From Aurantibacter sp034110465 (GTDB lineage Bacteria > Bacteroidota > Bacteroidia > Flavobacteriales > Flavobacteriaceae), in contig JAWUZD010000006.1 of assembly GCA_034110465.1 (NCBI GenBank), positions 62,001 through 126,000 of the forward strand: DNA of 64,000 nt, given 5' to 3'. The translations under genes were made by a program, and so were the position numbers. The notes under the pieces are model-generated. The model worked only from the letters and a program-made list of their open reading frames with translations, ran no database searches and had not been told where the DNA came from. Below are positions 17,042 to 26,141 of the stretch, one piece after another (the stretch's first letter is position 1; each line of letters opens with the position of its first letter).

Positions 17042-17770
17042 ATGAAAACATTTAAATCAAGCATAATTGCATTAATTATACTATTCACCTTTTCAAATTG
17101 TCAGGTCCAAAATTGGAAAAAAATAAAAGGAAGTGGAAACATTACAACTATTACTAGAACAGTTTCAAGTTTTAATAACGTATCACTTTCTGGACCTATG
17201 GACTTTGAATTAGTAAAAGGACGAGAAGGAAAAATAACTATTGAAGGAGAAGATAATTTGTTAGATTATATTATTACTGAATCTAAAGATGGTAATTTAA
17301 TAATTGAACAAAAAGATAATTATAGTTTAAGCCCAAGTAATTATAAAACTATAAAAATTACAATTCCATTTGAGTCCATAAACAATATAACACTATCTGG
17401 TTCTGGAGATGTAATTTCTAAAAATATAATAGAAGCAGATAGTTTTACTACAAAGATTTCTGGTTCTGGAGATATCACTTTAAATGTATTAGCAAAAACT
17501 ACAAACGTAACTATTTCTGGTTCTGGAGATATTATTATAAAAGGAAAAACAGATAATCTTAATGCTTCAGTTACTGGTTCTGGAGATTTTAATGGTAAAG
17601 AGTTAGAAGCAAATTATACAAATGCAAAAGTAACTGGATCTGGTGGAATTCAAATTGTGGCAAATAAATCTTTAATAGCAAGAATTACAGGTTCTGGAGA
17701 CATTAATTATTCAGGAAATCCTTCACAAATTGATAAAAAAGTAACTGGTTCTGGAGATATTAGTAATTAA
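17042..17770 (+). CDS. GIN-domain (DUF2807) protein
   Basis: 242 residues. The signal sequence ends in FTFSNCQVQ, a plausible lipobox. The body is a right-handed beta-helix-like GIN domain (putative auto-transporter adhesin, head GIN). It contains seven SGSGD/TGSGD/TGSGG turns spaced 18-21 residues apart, the last forming the C-terminus TGSGDISN. Each turn probably marks one coil of the helix. Exposed on the envelope; the ligand or partner is unknown. A monocistronic gene between the B12 operon and a terminator. Confidence 0.85.
   Translation: MKTFKSSIIALIILFTFSNCQVQNWKKIKGSGNITTITRTVSSFNNVSLSGPMDFELVKGREGKITIEGEDNLLDYIITESKDGNLIIEQKDNYSLSPSNYKTIKITIPFESINNITLSGSGDVISKNIIEADSFTTKISGSGDITLNVLAKTTNVTISGSGDIIIKGKTDNLNASVTGSGDFNGKELEANYTNAKVTGSGGIQIVANKSLIARITGSGDINYSGNPSQIDKKVTGSGDISN
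17396..17758 (+). repeat. seven-copy in-gene tandem repeat of the GIN protein
   Basis: A 15-nt unit close to WCTGGTTCTGGAGAT begins at 17396, 17459, 17516, 17573, 17633, 17687 and 17744, a period of 54-63 nt in multiples of 3. The spacers differ, so only the turn codons are conserved. This fits selection on protein turns or local gene conversion. Confidence 0.85.
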
Positions 17771-17791
17771 TATAATTTTAAATAAAATATA

Positions 17792-17827
17792 AAAAAAGGA
17801 TTTTGATTCAATTCAAAATCCTTTTTT
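17792..17827 (+). terminator. terminator after the GIN gene
   Basis: Perfect 15-bp stem, AAAAAAGGATTTTGA with TCAAAATCCTTTTTT, and a 6-nt loop, ending in a T-run. Confidence 0.88.
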
Positions 17828-17854
17828 ATTCTCAATACTGAAAACCAAAACTCG

Positions 17855-17862
17855 TATCTTTG
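17855..17862 (+). promoter_or_regulatory. -7 element of the rmuC promoter
   Basis: TATCTTTG, a perfect TAnnTTTG match, 20 nt before the rmuC start codon and just after the preceding terminator. Confidence 0.55.
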
Positions 17863-17882
17863 AATAAATCTTACTATCGAAA

Positions 17883-19274
17883 ATGTCCGACAACATCATT
17901 CTAATCATTGCTATTTTTCTTTCTGTCTTAATTGGCGCATATTTAGGCAAACTTTTTTCAAGTTTAAAAACGAAAGGAGAACAAAGTACACTTGAAGAAC
18001 GAAATACTAATCTTGAAAAACAATTTGAAGATTTTAAACAATTTTCTTCAACTGAAAACGAGAAACAAAACCAACAGTTTGCCTTACAATTAAATACTTC
18101 TAAAGAAACTATATCTAAAATTGAAGTAGAAAGAGAAGCTATTAGACGAGAAAAAGAATTTTTAAATGCTGAATTAACTCGAAAATCAACAGAATTCGAA
18201 AACTTACAACAATTAAATATTAAGCGCGAGGAAGAAGTTGAGCTTAGACAAGAGCAACTTCGTAAGGATTTTGAATTATTAGCCAATAAAATTCTTGAAG
18301 AAAAATCGGAAAAATTTACACTTCAGAATAAAGAAAACATCAAACAAATATTAAGTCCGCTACAAGAAAAAATTCAAGGCTTCGAAAAGAAAGTTGAAGA
18401 TTCTCAAAAAGAAAGCATTAGTATGCACAGTTCTTTAAAAGAGCAGCTTATTGGACTTAAAGATTTGAATTTACAAATGACTAAAGAAGCTACTAATCTA
18501 ACCAGAGCTTTAAAAGGTGATAGCAAAATGCAAGGAAATTGGGGCGAATTAGTTTTAGAACGTGTTCTTGAAAAATCGGGATTAGAAAAAGATCGTGAGT
18601 ATTTTGTGCAGCAAAACTTTACCAGAGAAGATGGCACACGTGTTTTACCAGATGTGGTTTTAAATCTTCCTGATAATAAAAAAATGATTATTGATTCTAA
18701 GGTTTCTCTAACGGATTATGAACGTTTTGTTAATGCAGATGATGACCAACGACCAATTTTCTTAAAAGCACATATTAACTCCATAAAACGCCACGTAGAA
18801 CAACTATCCGCTAAAAACTACCAAGATTTATACGACATAGAATCACCAGATTTTGTATTACTTTTTATCCCTATAGAACCAGCATTTGCTATTGCTATAA
18901 ACGAAGACAATTCGTTATACAATAAAGCTTTCGAACTTAATATTGTTATTGTTACGCCTTCTACTCTACTGGCTACTTTACGTACTATTGATACCATGTG
19001 GAATAACGAAAAACAACAACAAAACGCTATAGAAATTGCACGTCAAGCTGGTGCTTTATACGATAAATTTGAAGGTTTAGTAAAAGATTTAACTGGTGTT
19101 GGAAAGAAAATAGACGATGCTAAAAAAGACTATTCTGCCGCAATGAATAAGTTGGTTGAAGGAAAAGGAAACCTAATTACCAGCGTAGAGAAAATAAAAA
19201 AATTAGGTGCAAAAGCAAAAAAAGCCTTACCAGAAGCTATTATTAAACGTGCTGAAGGTGATAATAATTTATAA
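17883..19274 (+). CDS. rmuC: DNA recombination protein RmuC
   Basis: 463 residues. An N-terminal membrane helix (about 5-22) is followed by a long coiled coil to about residue 215, rich in E/K/Q heptads. The RmuC nuclease-like domain comes next (MQGNWGELVLERVLEKSGL, RVLPDVVLNLPDNKKMIIDSKVSL, VLLFIPIEPAFAIAI). The D/E and K residues in the last two segments match the PD-(D/E)XK-type core. In E. coli RmuC limits DNA inversion and interacts with replication and recombination. Length and order are normal. Confidence 0.93.
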   Translation: MSDNIILIIAIFLSVLIGAYLGKLFSSLKTKGEQSTLEERNTNLEKQFEDFKQFSSTENEKQNQQFALQLNTSKETISKIEVEREAIRREKEFLNAELTRKSTEFENLQQLNIKREEEVELRQEQLRKDFELLANKILEEKSEKFTLQNKENIKQILSPLQEKIQGFEKKVEDSQKESISMHSSLKEQLIGLKDLNLQMTKEATNLTRALKGDSKMQGNWGELVLERVLEKSGLEKDREYFVQQNFTREDGTRVLPDVVLNLPDNKKMIIDSKVSLTDYERFVNADDDQRPIFLKAHINSIKRHVEQLSAKNYQDLYDIESPDFVLLFIPIEPAFAIAINEDNSLYNKAFELNIVIVTPSTLLATLRTIDTMWNNEKQQQNAIEIARQAGALYDKFEGLVKDLTGVGKKIDDAKKDYSAAMNKLVEGKGNLITSVEKIKKLGAKAKKALPEAIIKRAEGDNNL

Positions 19275-19348
19275 AATCAAATTAATCATTTTGTATTGAA
19301 TTAACACATAGAGATTAATTCAATCTTATATTAGTACAAAACAAACCT

Positions 19349-19906
19349 ATGCCTAACTACAAAAAAGTAGACGATTCTAGAATAAGTATTTCAGAATTAA
19401 TGTTGCCATCGCATTCCAATTTTAGTGGTAAAATTCACGGTGGTTATATTTTAAATCTAATGGATCAAATTGCATTTGCTTGTGCTAGTAAACATTCTAA
19501 AGCTTATTGTGTAACCGCAAGTGTAGATACTGTAGATTTTCTAAATGCAATAGAAGTTGGCGAATTAGTAACTATGAAAGCTTCTGTAAATTACGTAGGA
19601 AATACGTCTATGGTTATTGGTATTCGTGTAGAAGCAGAACATATACAAACTGGATCTACAAAACACTGCAACTCATCCTATTTTACTATGGTTGCAAAAG
19701 ATGATAATGGAAAAAGCATTCAAATTCCTGGGTTAATTTTAAACGATAAAACAGAAGTTAAACGCTACTTAAAAGCCATTAAAAGGAAAGAAATGAAGCT
19801 AAAACGTCAAAATGAATTTGATCATGCAGATTTTTCACACCATGATTACACAGAAGAATTAAAACAACATAAAGTAAGAATAGAACTACCTGAAAAATTT
19901 GATTAA
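19349..19906 (+). CDS. acyl-CoA thioesterase, hot-dog fold (YciA/BFIT-like)
   Basis: 185 residues. A single hot-dog domain has SELMLPSHSNFSGKIHGGYILNLMDQIAFACASKH, with the catalytic Asn/His/Gly-rich helix of the YciA/ACOT group. SVDTVDFLNAIEVGELVTMKASVNYVGNTSMVIGIRV follows. A charged C-terminal tail of about 50 residues is typical of flavobacterial members. It hydrolyses acyl-CoA thioesters in the cytoplasm; chain length is not predictable. Convergent with carB; its stop codon is part of the terminator hairpin. Confidence 0.88.
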   Translation: MPNYKKVDDSRISISELMLPSHSNFSGKIHGGYILNLMDQIAFACASKHSKAYCVTASVDTVDFLNAIEVGELVTMKASVNYVGNTSMVIGIRVEAEHIQTGSTKHCNSSYFTMVAKDDNGKSIQIPGLILNDKTEVKRYLKAIKRKEMKLKRQNEFDHADFSHHDYTEELKQHKVRIELPEKFD

Positions 19907-19938
19907 AAAAAGCTTCACATTTCTATGAAGCTTTTTTT
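19905..19938. terminator. bidirectional terminator between thioesterase and carB
   Basis: 13-bp stem, AAAAAAAGCTTCA with TGAAGCTTTTTTT, and an 8-nt loop. The left arm overlaps the thioesterase stop codon. Confidence 0.88.
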
Positions 19939-19960
19939 AATATACAATATAAGTTTATTA

Positions 19961-22816
19961 CTATTTACTCAAGTACATTTTACGTCTTGAATATAAATCG
20001 TAAAACTCGTCATCTTTTAAGCTATCTATAAATAAGATACTTTCTCCAGTACTTTTCATTTCTGGTCCTAAGTTTTTATTTACGTTAGGAAATTTATTGA
20101 AAGAGAATACAGGTTGCTTAATAGCATAACCTTCTAACTGAGGATTAAAATTGAAATCTGTAACTTTGTTATGACCTAACATCACTTTAGTTGCATAATT
20201 TACATAAGGTTCTCCGTAAGCTTTTGCTATAAAAGGAACTGTTCTTGAAGCTCTTGGATTGGCTTCAATAATGTAAACTTTCTCGTTTAATACTGCAAAC
20301 TGAATATTTATTAATCCAACCGTATTTAAAGCGACTGCAATTTTCTTAGTATGATCCTTAATTTGTTGCATTACTAAATCACCTAAATTAAAAGGTGGTA
20401 ATGTTGCATTAGAATCTCCAGAGTGAATTCCGCAAGGCTCAATATGTTCCATTATACCAATAATGTAAACGTTTCCATCTGCATCACAAATTGCATCTGC
20501 TTCTGCTTCTATTGCGCCATCTAAATAATGATCTAATAGTAATTTATTTCCTGGAATTGATTTTAATAAATCAATTACATGTTCTTCTAACTCTTGCTTA
20601 TTAATTACAATTTTCATCCCTTGTCCTCCAAGTACATAAGATGGACGAACCAATAATGGAAAATCTAAAGTGTCTGCTAAAACCGAAGCTTCTTCTGCAC
20701 TTTCTGCTATTCCAAATTGAGGAAAAGGAATCTCTAACTTTGTTAATAATTCTGAGAAACGTCCGCGATCTTCCGCTAGATCTAAAGCGTCAAAAGAAGT
20801 TCCTAAAACTTTAATTCCGTATTTAGATAATTTCTCTGCTAATTTCAACGCAGTTTGTCCTCCTAATTGAACAATAACACCTTCTGGTTTTTCATGACGA
20901 ATAATATCATAAATATGTTCCCAGAAAACTGGCTCGAAGTATAATTTATCTGCAGTATCAAAATCGGTAGAAACCGTTTCTGGATTGCAGTTAATCATAA
21001 TTGTTTCATAACCACATTCTTGAGCTGCTAAAACACCATGAACACAAGAGTAATCAAATTCTATTCCTTGCCCAATTCTATTTGGTCCAGAACCTAAAAC
21101 CACTACTTTCTTTCTATCTGTAACAATAGATTCGTTATCTACATAAACTTTTCCGTCTGCTGTTTCAATTTCAGCTTCAAAAGTAGAATAGTAATAAGGT
21201 GTTTTTGCTTTAAATTCTGCCGCACAAGTATCTACTAATTTATAAACACGATTAATATTTAATTCTTCACGTTTATTATATACCTGGCTTTCTAAACATT
21301 TAAGCATGTGAGCAATTTGTCTGTCTCCATAACCTTTTTGCTTAGCTTCAAGTAATAAATCTCTATCTAATGTATCTACCGTAAATTTAGATATTTCTTT
21401 TTCTAAGTTGAATAATTCCTCGTACTGACGTAAGAACCACATATCAATTTTAGTAATTTCATGAATACGTTTTAATGGAATTCCCATTGCAATGGCATCA
21501 TAAATTACAAAAACACGATCCCAACTTGCGAAGGTTAACTTTTCTATAATTTGATCGTAATTAGTGTAGCCTTTTCCGTCTGCACCTAACCCGTTACGTT
21601 TAATCTCTAAAGATTGCGTTGCCTTATGAAGTGCTTCTTGGAAAGAACGTCCAATTCCCATAACTTCTCCAACAGATTTCATTTGTAAACCTAAAGTTCT
21701 GTCCGAACCTTCAAATTTATCAAAATTCCAACGTGGTATTTTTACAATTACATAATCTAAAGTTGGTTCAAATAAAGCCGAAGTAGATTTAGTAACTTGA
21801 TTTTCTAATTCATCTAAATGATAGCCCATTGCTAATTTAGTAGCAATTTTAGCAATTGGATAACCTGTTGCTTTACTTGCTAATGCAGAAGAACGCGAAA
21901 CACGAGGATTAATCTCGATAGCAATAATATCTTCATTTTTATCTGGACTTACAGCAAATTGCACATTACATCCACCTGCAAAATCTCCAATACTACGCAT
22001 CATATGAATTGCCATATCACGCATTTTTTGGTAGGTTTTATCGCTTAAAGTCATTGCTGGAGCAACTGTAATAGAATCTCCAGTATGAATCCCCATTGGA
22101 TCCATATTTTCTATAGCACAAATAATAACAACATTATCATTTGCATCTCGTAATAACTCTAACTCATATTCTTTCCAACCTAAAAGTGCTTTATCAATCA
22201 TTACTTCATGAATAGGAGATATTTCTAGTCCATGAGATAATAATTTATCAAAATCAGATTCGTTATAAACAATTGCAGCTCCTGCGCCACCTAAAGTAAA
22301 AGAAGAACGTATACACAATGGAAAACCAAACTCTTGTGCAATTTCTTTACCTTTTAAAAAAGATGTAGCTGTTGCTTGTGGCGCCATTGGAATTCCAATT
22401 TTAGCCATTAAATTTTTAAATTGCTCTCTATCTTCCGTAATATTAATAGCATCAATATCTACTCCAATAAGTTCAACTCCAAAATCTTCCCAAATTCCTT
22501 TTTCATCTGCCTCAATACATAAATTTAAAGCCGTTTGTCCTCCCATAGTTGGTAAAACAGCATCAATTTGTGGATGTTCTTTTAGGATTTTAACTAATGA
22601 CTTGGTGTTTAATGGTAATAAATACACATGATCTGCCATAGACGGATCTGTCATTATTGTTGCCGGATTAGAATTTATCAAGATTGTTTCAATTCCATCT
22701 TCACGTAAAGAACGTAAAGCCTGAGTTCCTGCATAGTCGAACTCACAAGCTTGTCCAATAACAATTGGTCCCGAACCAATTATTAAAATTGATTTTAAGT
22801 TTTGATTTTTAGGCAT
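19961..22816 (-). CDS. carB: carbamoyl-phosphate synthase large subunit, lacking the regulatory domain
   Basis: 951 residues. Two homologous ATP-grasp halves are complete: GSGPIVIGQACEFDYAGTQA opens the first and GSGPNRIGQGIEFDYSCVH the second. The oligomerisation segment lies between. The protein ends soon after MKSTGESILFIDSLKDDEFYDLYSRRKM, while the E. coli enzyme has about 1073 residues. The missing part is the C-terminal MGS-like allosteric domain that binds UMP and ornithine. It makes carbamoyl phosphate for pyrimidines and arginine with the small subunit CarA, which is not in this window. I believe short CarB is common in this family, so the truncation is probably ancestral. Confidence 0.95.
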   Translation of the reverse strand: MPKNQNLKSILIIGSGPIVIGQACEFDYAGTQALRSLREDGIETILINSNPATIMTDPSMADHVYLLPLNTKSLVKILKEHPQIDAVLPTMGGQTALNLCIEADEKGIWEDFGVELIGVDIDAINITEDREQFKNLMAKIGIPMAPQATATSFLKGKEIAQEFGFPLCIRSSFTLGGAGAAIVYNESDFDKLLSHGLEISPIHEVMIDKALLGWKEYELELLRDANDNVVIICAIENMDPMGIHTGDSITVAPAMTLSDKTYQKMRDMAIHMMRSIGDFAGGCNVQFAVSPDKNEDIIAIEINPRVSRSSALASKATGYPIAKIATKLAMGYHLDELENQVTKSTSALFEPTLDYVIVKIPRWNFDKFEGSDRTLGLQMKSVGEVMGIGRSFQEALHKATQSLEIKRNGLGADGKGYTNYDQIIEKLTFASWDRVFVIYDAIAMGIPLKRIHEITKIDMWFLRQYEELFNLEKEISKFTVDTLDRDLLLEAKQKGYGDRQIAHMLKCLESQVYNKREELNINRVYKLVDTCAAEFKAKTPYYYSTFEAEIETADGKVYVDNESIVTDRKKVVVLGSGPNRIGQGIEFDYSCVHGVLAAQECGYETIMINCNPETVSTDFDTADKLYFEPVFWEHIYDIIRHEKPEGVIVQLGGQTALKLAEKLSKYGIKVLGTSFDALDLAEDRGRFSELLTKLEIPFPQFGIAESAEEASVLADTLDFPLLVRPSYVLGGQGMKIVINKQELEEHVIDLLKSIPGNKLLLDHYLDGAIEAEADAICDADGNVYIIGIMEHIEPCGIHSGDSNATLPPFNLGDLVMQQIKDHTKKIAVALNTVGLINIQFAVLNEKVYIIEANPRASRTVPFIAKAYGEPYVNYATKVMLGHNKVTDFNFNPQLEGYAIKQPVFSFNKFPNVNKNLGPEMKSTGESILFIDSLKDDEFYDLYSRRKMYLSK

Positions 22817-22865
22817 AATATTGATTTTGAGCTTACAAAATTAATTTAAAATATGATGTAAAAAA

Positions 22866-22889
22866 AGGCGTTACACCTAAGTAACGCCT
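22866..22889 (-). terminator. terminator of rpmH
   Basis: 9-bp stem, AGGCGTTAC with GTAACGCCT, and a 6-nt loop. On the minus strand it is followed by a run of T. It separates rpmH from carB. Confidence 0.85.
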
Positions 22890-22914
22890 AATATATATTA
22901 ACAAATGTTAATCA

Positions 22915-23076
22915 TTATTTTTTATGTCTTGTTTCAGAAGATACAGAAATCTTTTTTCTTCCTTTAGCACGACGACGAGCTAATACCTTTCTACCACTAG
23001 CAGAAGCCATTCTTTCTCTGAAACCATGTTTATTTCTTCTTTTTCTTTTCGATGGTTGAAACGTTCTTTTCGGCAT
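22915..23076 (-). CDS. rpmH: 50S ribosomal protein L34
   Basis: A 53-residue gene read directly from the minus strand. It begins MPKRTFQPSKRKRRNKHGFR and continues with ERMASASGRKVLARRRAKGRKKIS, the L34 signature, ending SVSSETRHKK. L34 is one of the smallest large-subunit proteins, normally 44-53 residues. It has its own strong promoter and terminator. No rnpA follows, in contrast to the usual rpmH-rnpA pair in other phyla. Confidence 0.97.
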   Translation of the reverse strand: MPKRTFQPSKRKRRNKHGFRERMASASGRKVLARRRAKGRKKISVSSETRHKK

Positions 23077-23143
23077 GTCTTATTTTTTTAAAATCTGAAT
23101 AGTAATTGTTTTTATGTTTTAGAATGCTCCCTAAAACTGAGGG

Positions 23144-23173
23144 CAAATATACAAAGTCTTTTTAATGTAACAA
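23144..23173 (-). promoter_or_regulatory. strong promoter of rpmH
   Basis: On the minus strand TTTG ends at 23171, then 19 nt, then TATATTTG (23144-23151). This matches the Bacteroidota TTG-N19-TAnnTTTG consensus exactly, as expected for a ribosomal protein gene. The leader is about 60 nt. Confidence 0.8.
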
Positions 23174-23281
23174 ACCTAAAATTAATTTTTTTGTTGCTTT
23201 TTTTTAAATCGCATATTTCAATAAATTTTAGTTTCTTTGCACTATTAAAATTTTCAAGTACAAATTTATACTTTTTTACAT

Positions 23282-23860
23282 ATGTTTAATAAGAATTTCA
23301 AAATAATAATTGCCGCATTAATAATAGCTTATGCTATATATGAATTTACTCAAGGTCATATAGGTAATGGTATTATGTATATATTACTGTCATTAATTTT
23401 TGTGTTTTTTTATTTTAAGAATGAATTTATTTTACTAGCCTTTTTAAAATTACGTAAGCAAAACTTTGATGGCGCTAAAAGTTGGCTAAACAAAATTAAA
23501 AACCCAGAAGCAGCTCTAGTAAAAAAACAACAAGGCTATTTCCATTACTTACACGGTATTATGTCTTCTCAAACTGATATTGGAGAGTCTGAAAAACGAT
23601 TTAAAAAAGCAGTTACATTAGGTTTAAGTATGGATCACGATATGGCTATGGCAAAATTAAATCTTGCAGGTATGGCTTTGACTAAACGTAAAAAACAAGA
23701 AGCGACTATATTACTTAAAGAAGCTGAAAAGTTAGATAAACAAGGTATGTTGAAAGATCAGATAAAAATGATGAAAGACAACATGAAACGTGCGCAAGGA
23801 CCTACACAACACTTTGGACAAGGTGGATCTGCAAGAGCACAAAGACGTTCTAAACGTTAA
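23282..23860 (+). CDS. membrane protein with TPR-like helices
   Basis: 192 residues. Two membrane helices (about 8-24 and 30-54) form the N-terminus. A cytoplasmic or periplasmic helical part with TPR-like pairs follows (AALVKKQQGYFHYLHGIM, ESEKRFKKAVTLGLSMDHDMAMAKLNLAGMAL, EATILLKEAEKLD). The basic tail ends ARAQRRSKR. I do not recognise a named family. The layout resembles small flavobacterial tetratricopeptide membrane proteins of unknown role. It is monocistronic and convergent with the TauE-like gene. Confidence 0.7.
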   Translation: MFNKNFKIIIAALIIAYAIYEFTQGHIGNGIMYILLSLIFVFFYFKNEFILLAFLKLRKQNFDGAKSWLNKIKNPEAALVKKQQGYFHYLHGIMSSQTDIGESEKRFKKAVTLGLSMDHDMAMAKLNLAGMALTKRKKQEATILLKEAEKLDKQGMLKDQIKMMKDNMKRAQGPTQHFGQGGSARAQRRSKR

Positions 23861-23951
23861 TTATCAAGTCTATTTTTTTCTTTAAATAAGTTATTTAGCA
23901 TAAAAAAGATCCTGCATCGTGGGGTAAAGAAGAGAAGTTAAAGAAATTTAA

Positions 23952-24010
23952 AAATAGTTTCTATATCTGAATTAATTTTTGCCATAATAATACTGATATA
24001 GAAACTATTT
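23952..24010. terminator. long inverted repeat, probable bidirectional terminator
   Basis: AAATAGTTTCTATATC (23952-23967) and its perfect complement GATATAGAAACTATTT (23995-24010), 16 bp, with a 27-nt loop. It lies between convergent genes, and the right arm covers the stop codon of the TauE-like gene. The stem has few G:C pairs, so termination is less certain than elsewhere. Confidence 0.6.
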
Positions 24011-24379
24011 ACTAAAAAACATTTTTATAGCGACTAAGACCAAAAGAATACTAAATATTTTTTTAAGTAACGTTTCGTTAATAGAAATTGCAACTTTTGT
24101 TCCTAAATAACTTCCAACTACAAAACAAGCTGCAATAACTAAAGCATATTTAAAATTTATAGGATTCTCACCTGATTTATGATATGTATATGCGGCTAAT
24201 AAGGTTACTGGAACAGCAAGTACTGCTAAACTCATTCCTTGTGCTTGGTGCTGTGAATAACCTAATGTAAATATCATTAATGGCACCATAATTACGCCGC
24301 CACCAACACCAAACATACCGCTAAACAATCCTGCTAAAAGCCCAATAACAATTAATATTAAAATAATATTCATTTTCAT
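24005..24379 (-). CDS. half-size TauE/SafE-family membrane exporter
   Basis: 124 residues with four membrane helices. The family motif is at the N-terminus (GLLAGLFSGMFGVGGGVIMVPLMIF). Usual TauE/SafE proteins are about 250 residues and have two such halves; here only one half exists. It may act as a dimer, as some small members do. The substrate (sulfite, sulfonates or other organic anions) is unknown. It follows the lytic transglycosylase gene by 9 nt. Confidence 0.82.
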   Translation of the reverse strand: MKMNIILILIVIGLLAGLFSGMFGVGGGVIMVPLMIFTLGYSQHQAQGMSLAVLAVPVTLLAAYTYHKSGENPINFKYALVIAACFVVGSYLGTKVAISINETLLKKIFSILLVLVAIKMFFSK

Positions 24380-24388
24380 AAATTAGAA

Positions 24389-25312
24389 TTAATCGTAGCT
24401 ACCAACTAGAGGAATATCTATGATGTACAATTTACCTGACTTATTATTTAAATGTGGTTCTCTTAACCAAGGATTATGAATCTTTAATATTTTATAATTT
24501 ATACCGTAATCTTTTGAAAAAGATGCAAAATCGGATATTGCTGAATCTACTTCTATAGATTTAGTTTCAATATTTTTATACAAATCTTTAGTCCTAAAAT
24601 TAAAACCATATTTGTCTGGGTGAGACATAATTTCTTTTAAAGCTACAATTCTAAACATATAACGTCCAGTTTCTTCTCCTAACAATAAATCGCAATACTC
24701 AGTAACTTGTTGTTCTTTTAGACGTCTAGATATTCCTGCATTTCCAGCATTGTATGCAGCAGCAGCTAATGTCCAACTACCTAGATTTTCTTTAGCAGCT
24801 TTTAAATATTTACAAGCTACGCGAGTTGCTTTTTCTAAATGATAACGTTCGTCCACATTATTATTAACTTCTAAACCGTATTCGCGACCAGTTTGTTTCA
24901 TAATTTGCCAAAAACCACTTGCTCCAGCTGGAGATTTCACATTTTGTAAACCAGACTCAATAATCGCTAAATATTTAAAATCGTTTGGAACGCCATATTC
25001 TTCTAAAATTGGCTCAATAACTGGAAAATATTTATGGGCGCGCTTGAATAATAACAACCCATTAGATTGCCAATAGGTATTTACTAACAACTCACGATCC
25101 ATACGTTCGTGAATATCTGGATTTTCTAAAGGTATTTTTTCACCTGCAAAATCAAGATTTTCTGGAACTTGCAATGCATAAACATTATAATCGTTTATAA
25201 TTTGTTTCTCTACAAACTCATCTGTTGGCGGTTCTTGTAAGGCATTTATTGATACTAAAATAATGGTTAATAATCCTACAAAAATTAATCCTTTTTTAAT
25301 CACTTTCATCAT
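24389..25312 (-). CDS. membrane-anchored lytic transglycosylase (SLT/MltD-like)
   Basis: 307 residues. An N-terminal signal anchor (about 8-24) is followed by a catalytic domain of the SLT fold. The catalytic glutamate is E119 in YLAIIESGLQN, and the family motifs SPAGASGFWQIM and AAAAYNAGNAGISRRL follow. It cleaves peptidoglycan glycan strands to form 1,6-anhydro ends. The C-terminal 80 residues hold no clear LysM repeat, though DYGINYKILKIHNPWLR is reminiscent of a degenerate one. An ordinary cell-wall gene. Confidence 0.9.
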   Translation of the reverse strand: MMKVIKKGLIFVGLLTIILVSINALQEPPTDEFVEKQIINDYNVYALQVPENLDFAGEKIPLENPDIHERMDRELLVNTYWQSNGLLLFKRAHKYFPVIEPILEEYGVPNDFKYLAIIESGLQNVKSPAGASGFWQIMKQTGREYGLEVNNNVDERYHLEKATRVACKYLKAAKENLGSWTLAAAAYNAGNAGISRRLKEQQVTEYCDLLLGEETGRYMFRIVALKEIMSHPDKYGFNFRTKDLYKNIETKSIEVDSAISDFASFSKDYGINYKILKIHNPWLREPHLNNKSGKLYIIDIPLVGSYD

Positions 25313-25359
25313 CTTCTAATTTTGTTTAAAACTAATTTAATTTTATTAAAAAACGCCTA

Positions 25360-26022
25360 TCAACCAAGAATAATTTTAGGCAAATTCTCATTAAACCATT
25401 TATACTTATATATTATCATTACGTGTGTTCCTTTAGGTATAGATAGGTAATTGGTTATATTATTAACTGGAAAAACCGCATCTTGTTCTCCATGAATATG
25501 AATACAATTAGGTATTGGTGTTTCTTGACTCCAGCACACCATTTCTTTTATTGCCCAATCTAAGTAGGTTTTATTACTTACTGAAAGGTACTTTTCGTAC
25601 AATTCTGCGCGCTTAGTTAAAGTTTCTCCAAAGGCATATTTAGCTAATAACTTTACGTTGCCTAATAACTGTGTTGGAAGAATTTTATAGGCTTTAGTTT
25701 TGGCAACTAACTGTAAACGCTTAGGGATTTCGTGTTTTGTCTTAACTGTTGAAACCAAGATAAGTTTTCTTACCTCTAAAAACCGACTCATTTCTTGTAC
25801 CAAAATTCCACCAAACGAAACTCCTAAAAGTACGGGCTTATTATGTGTAACTTTTAAACTCATCCGTTTTGCGTAATCTTGTAAGCTTTCTTTTGCTAAA
25901 GGAATCTCCCATTCTAGCCAATGAATTTTAAATTGGTCTTCTGGTAATTTTATGTGTTCAAATATTGTTGGATTTGCTGCCATTCCTGGCATTAAATAAA
26001 CGTGTATGAGTTCCTGAGCCAT
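25360..26022 (-). CDS. alpha/beta hydrolase
   Basis: 220 residues of the alpha/beta-hydrolase fold. The oxyanion region near the start is YLMPGMAANPTIFEHI. The nucleophile elbow is GVSFGG with S69. The acid is probably the D of HGEQDAVFP and the base the H of KGTHVMI near the C-terminus. There is no signal peptide, so it should be cytoplasmic. The substrate is unknown. It lies upstream of the lytic transglycosylase gene on the same strand with a 47-nt gap. Confidence 0.82.
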   Translation of the reverse strand: MAQELIHVYLMPGMAANPTIFEHIKLPEDQFKIHWLEWEIPLAKESLQDYAKRMSLKVTHNKPVLLGVSFGGILVQEMSRFLEVRKLILVSTVKTKHEIPKRLQLVAKTKAYKILPTQLLGNVKLLAKYAFGETLTKRAELYEKYLSVSNKTYLDWAIKEMVCWSQETPIPNCIHIHGEQDAVFPVNNITNYLSIPKGTHVMIIYKYKWFNENLPKIILG

Positions 26023-26141
26023 AAGTAATTAGCGGAATAAGAATAGTTTATGCTGATTATTTTTTGTAAATTTACAAGATAAATGTATTAAATTCTTAGC
26101 TTTTATTAAAGTGAAAGCAGTTTAATTGAAATAAAAAATTA

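Noticed and set aside
17813..18286. 157-codon minus-strand frame opposite rmuC
   Set aside because: Serine- and cysteine-rich product typical of an antisense frame of a coiled-coil gene.
23077..23281. tRNA or ncRNA between rpmH and the TPR-like gene
   Set aside because: No cloverleaf or GC-rich block; the sequence is explained by the rpmH leader and promoter.
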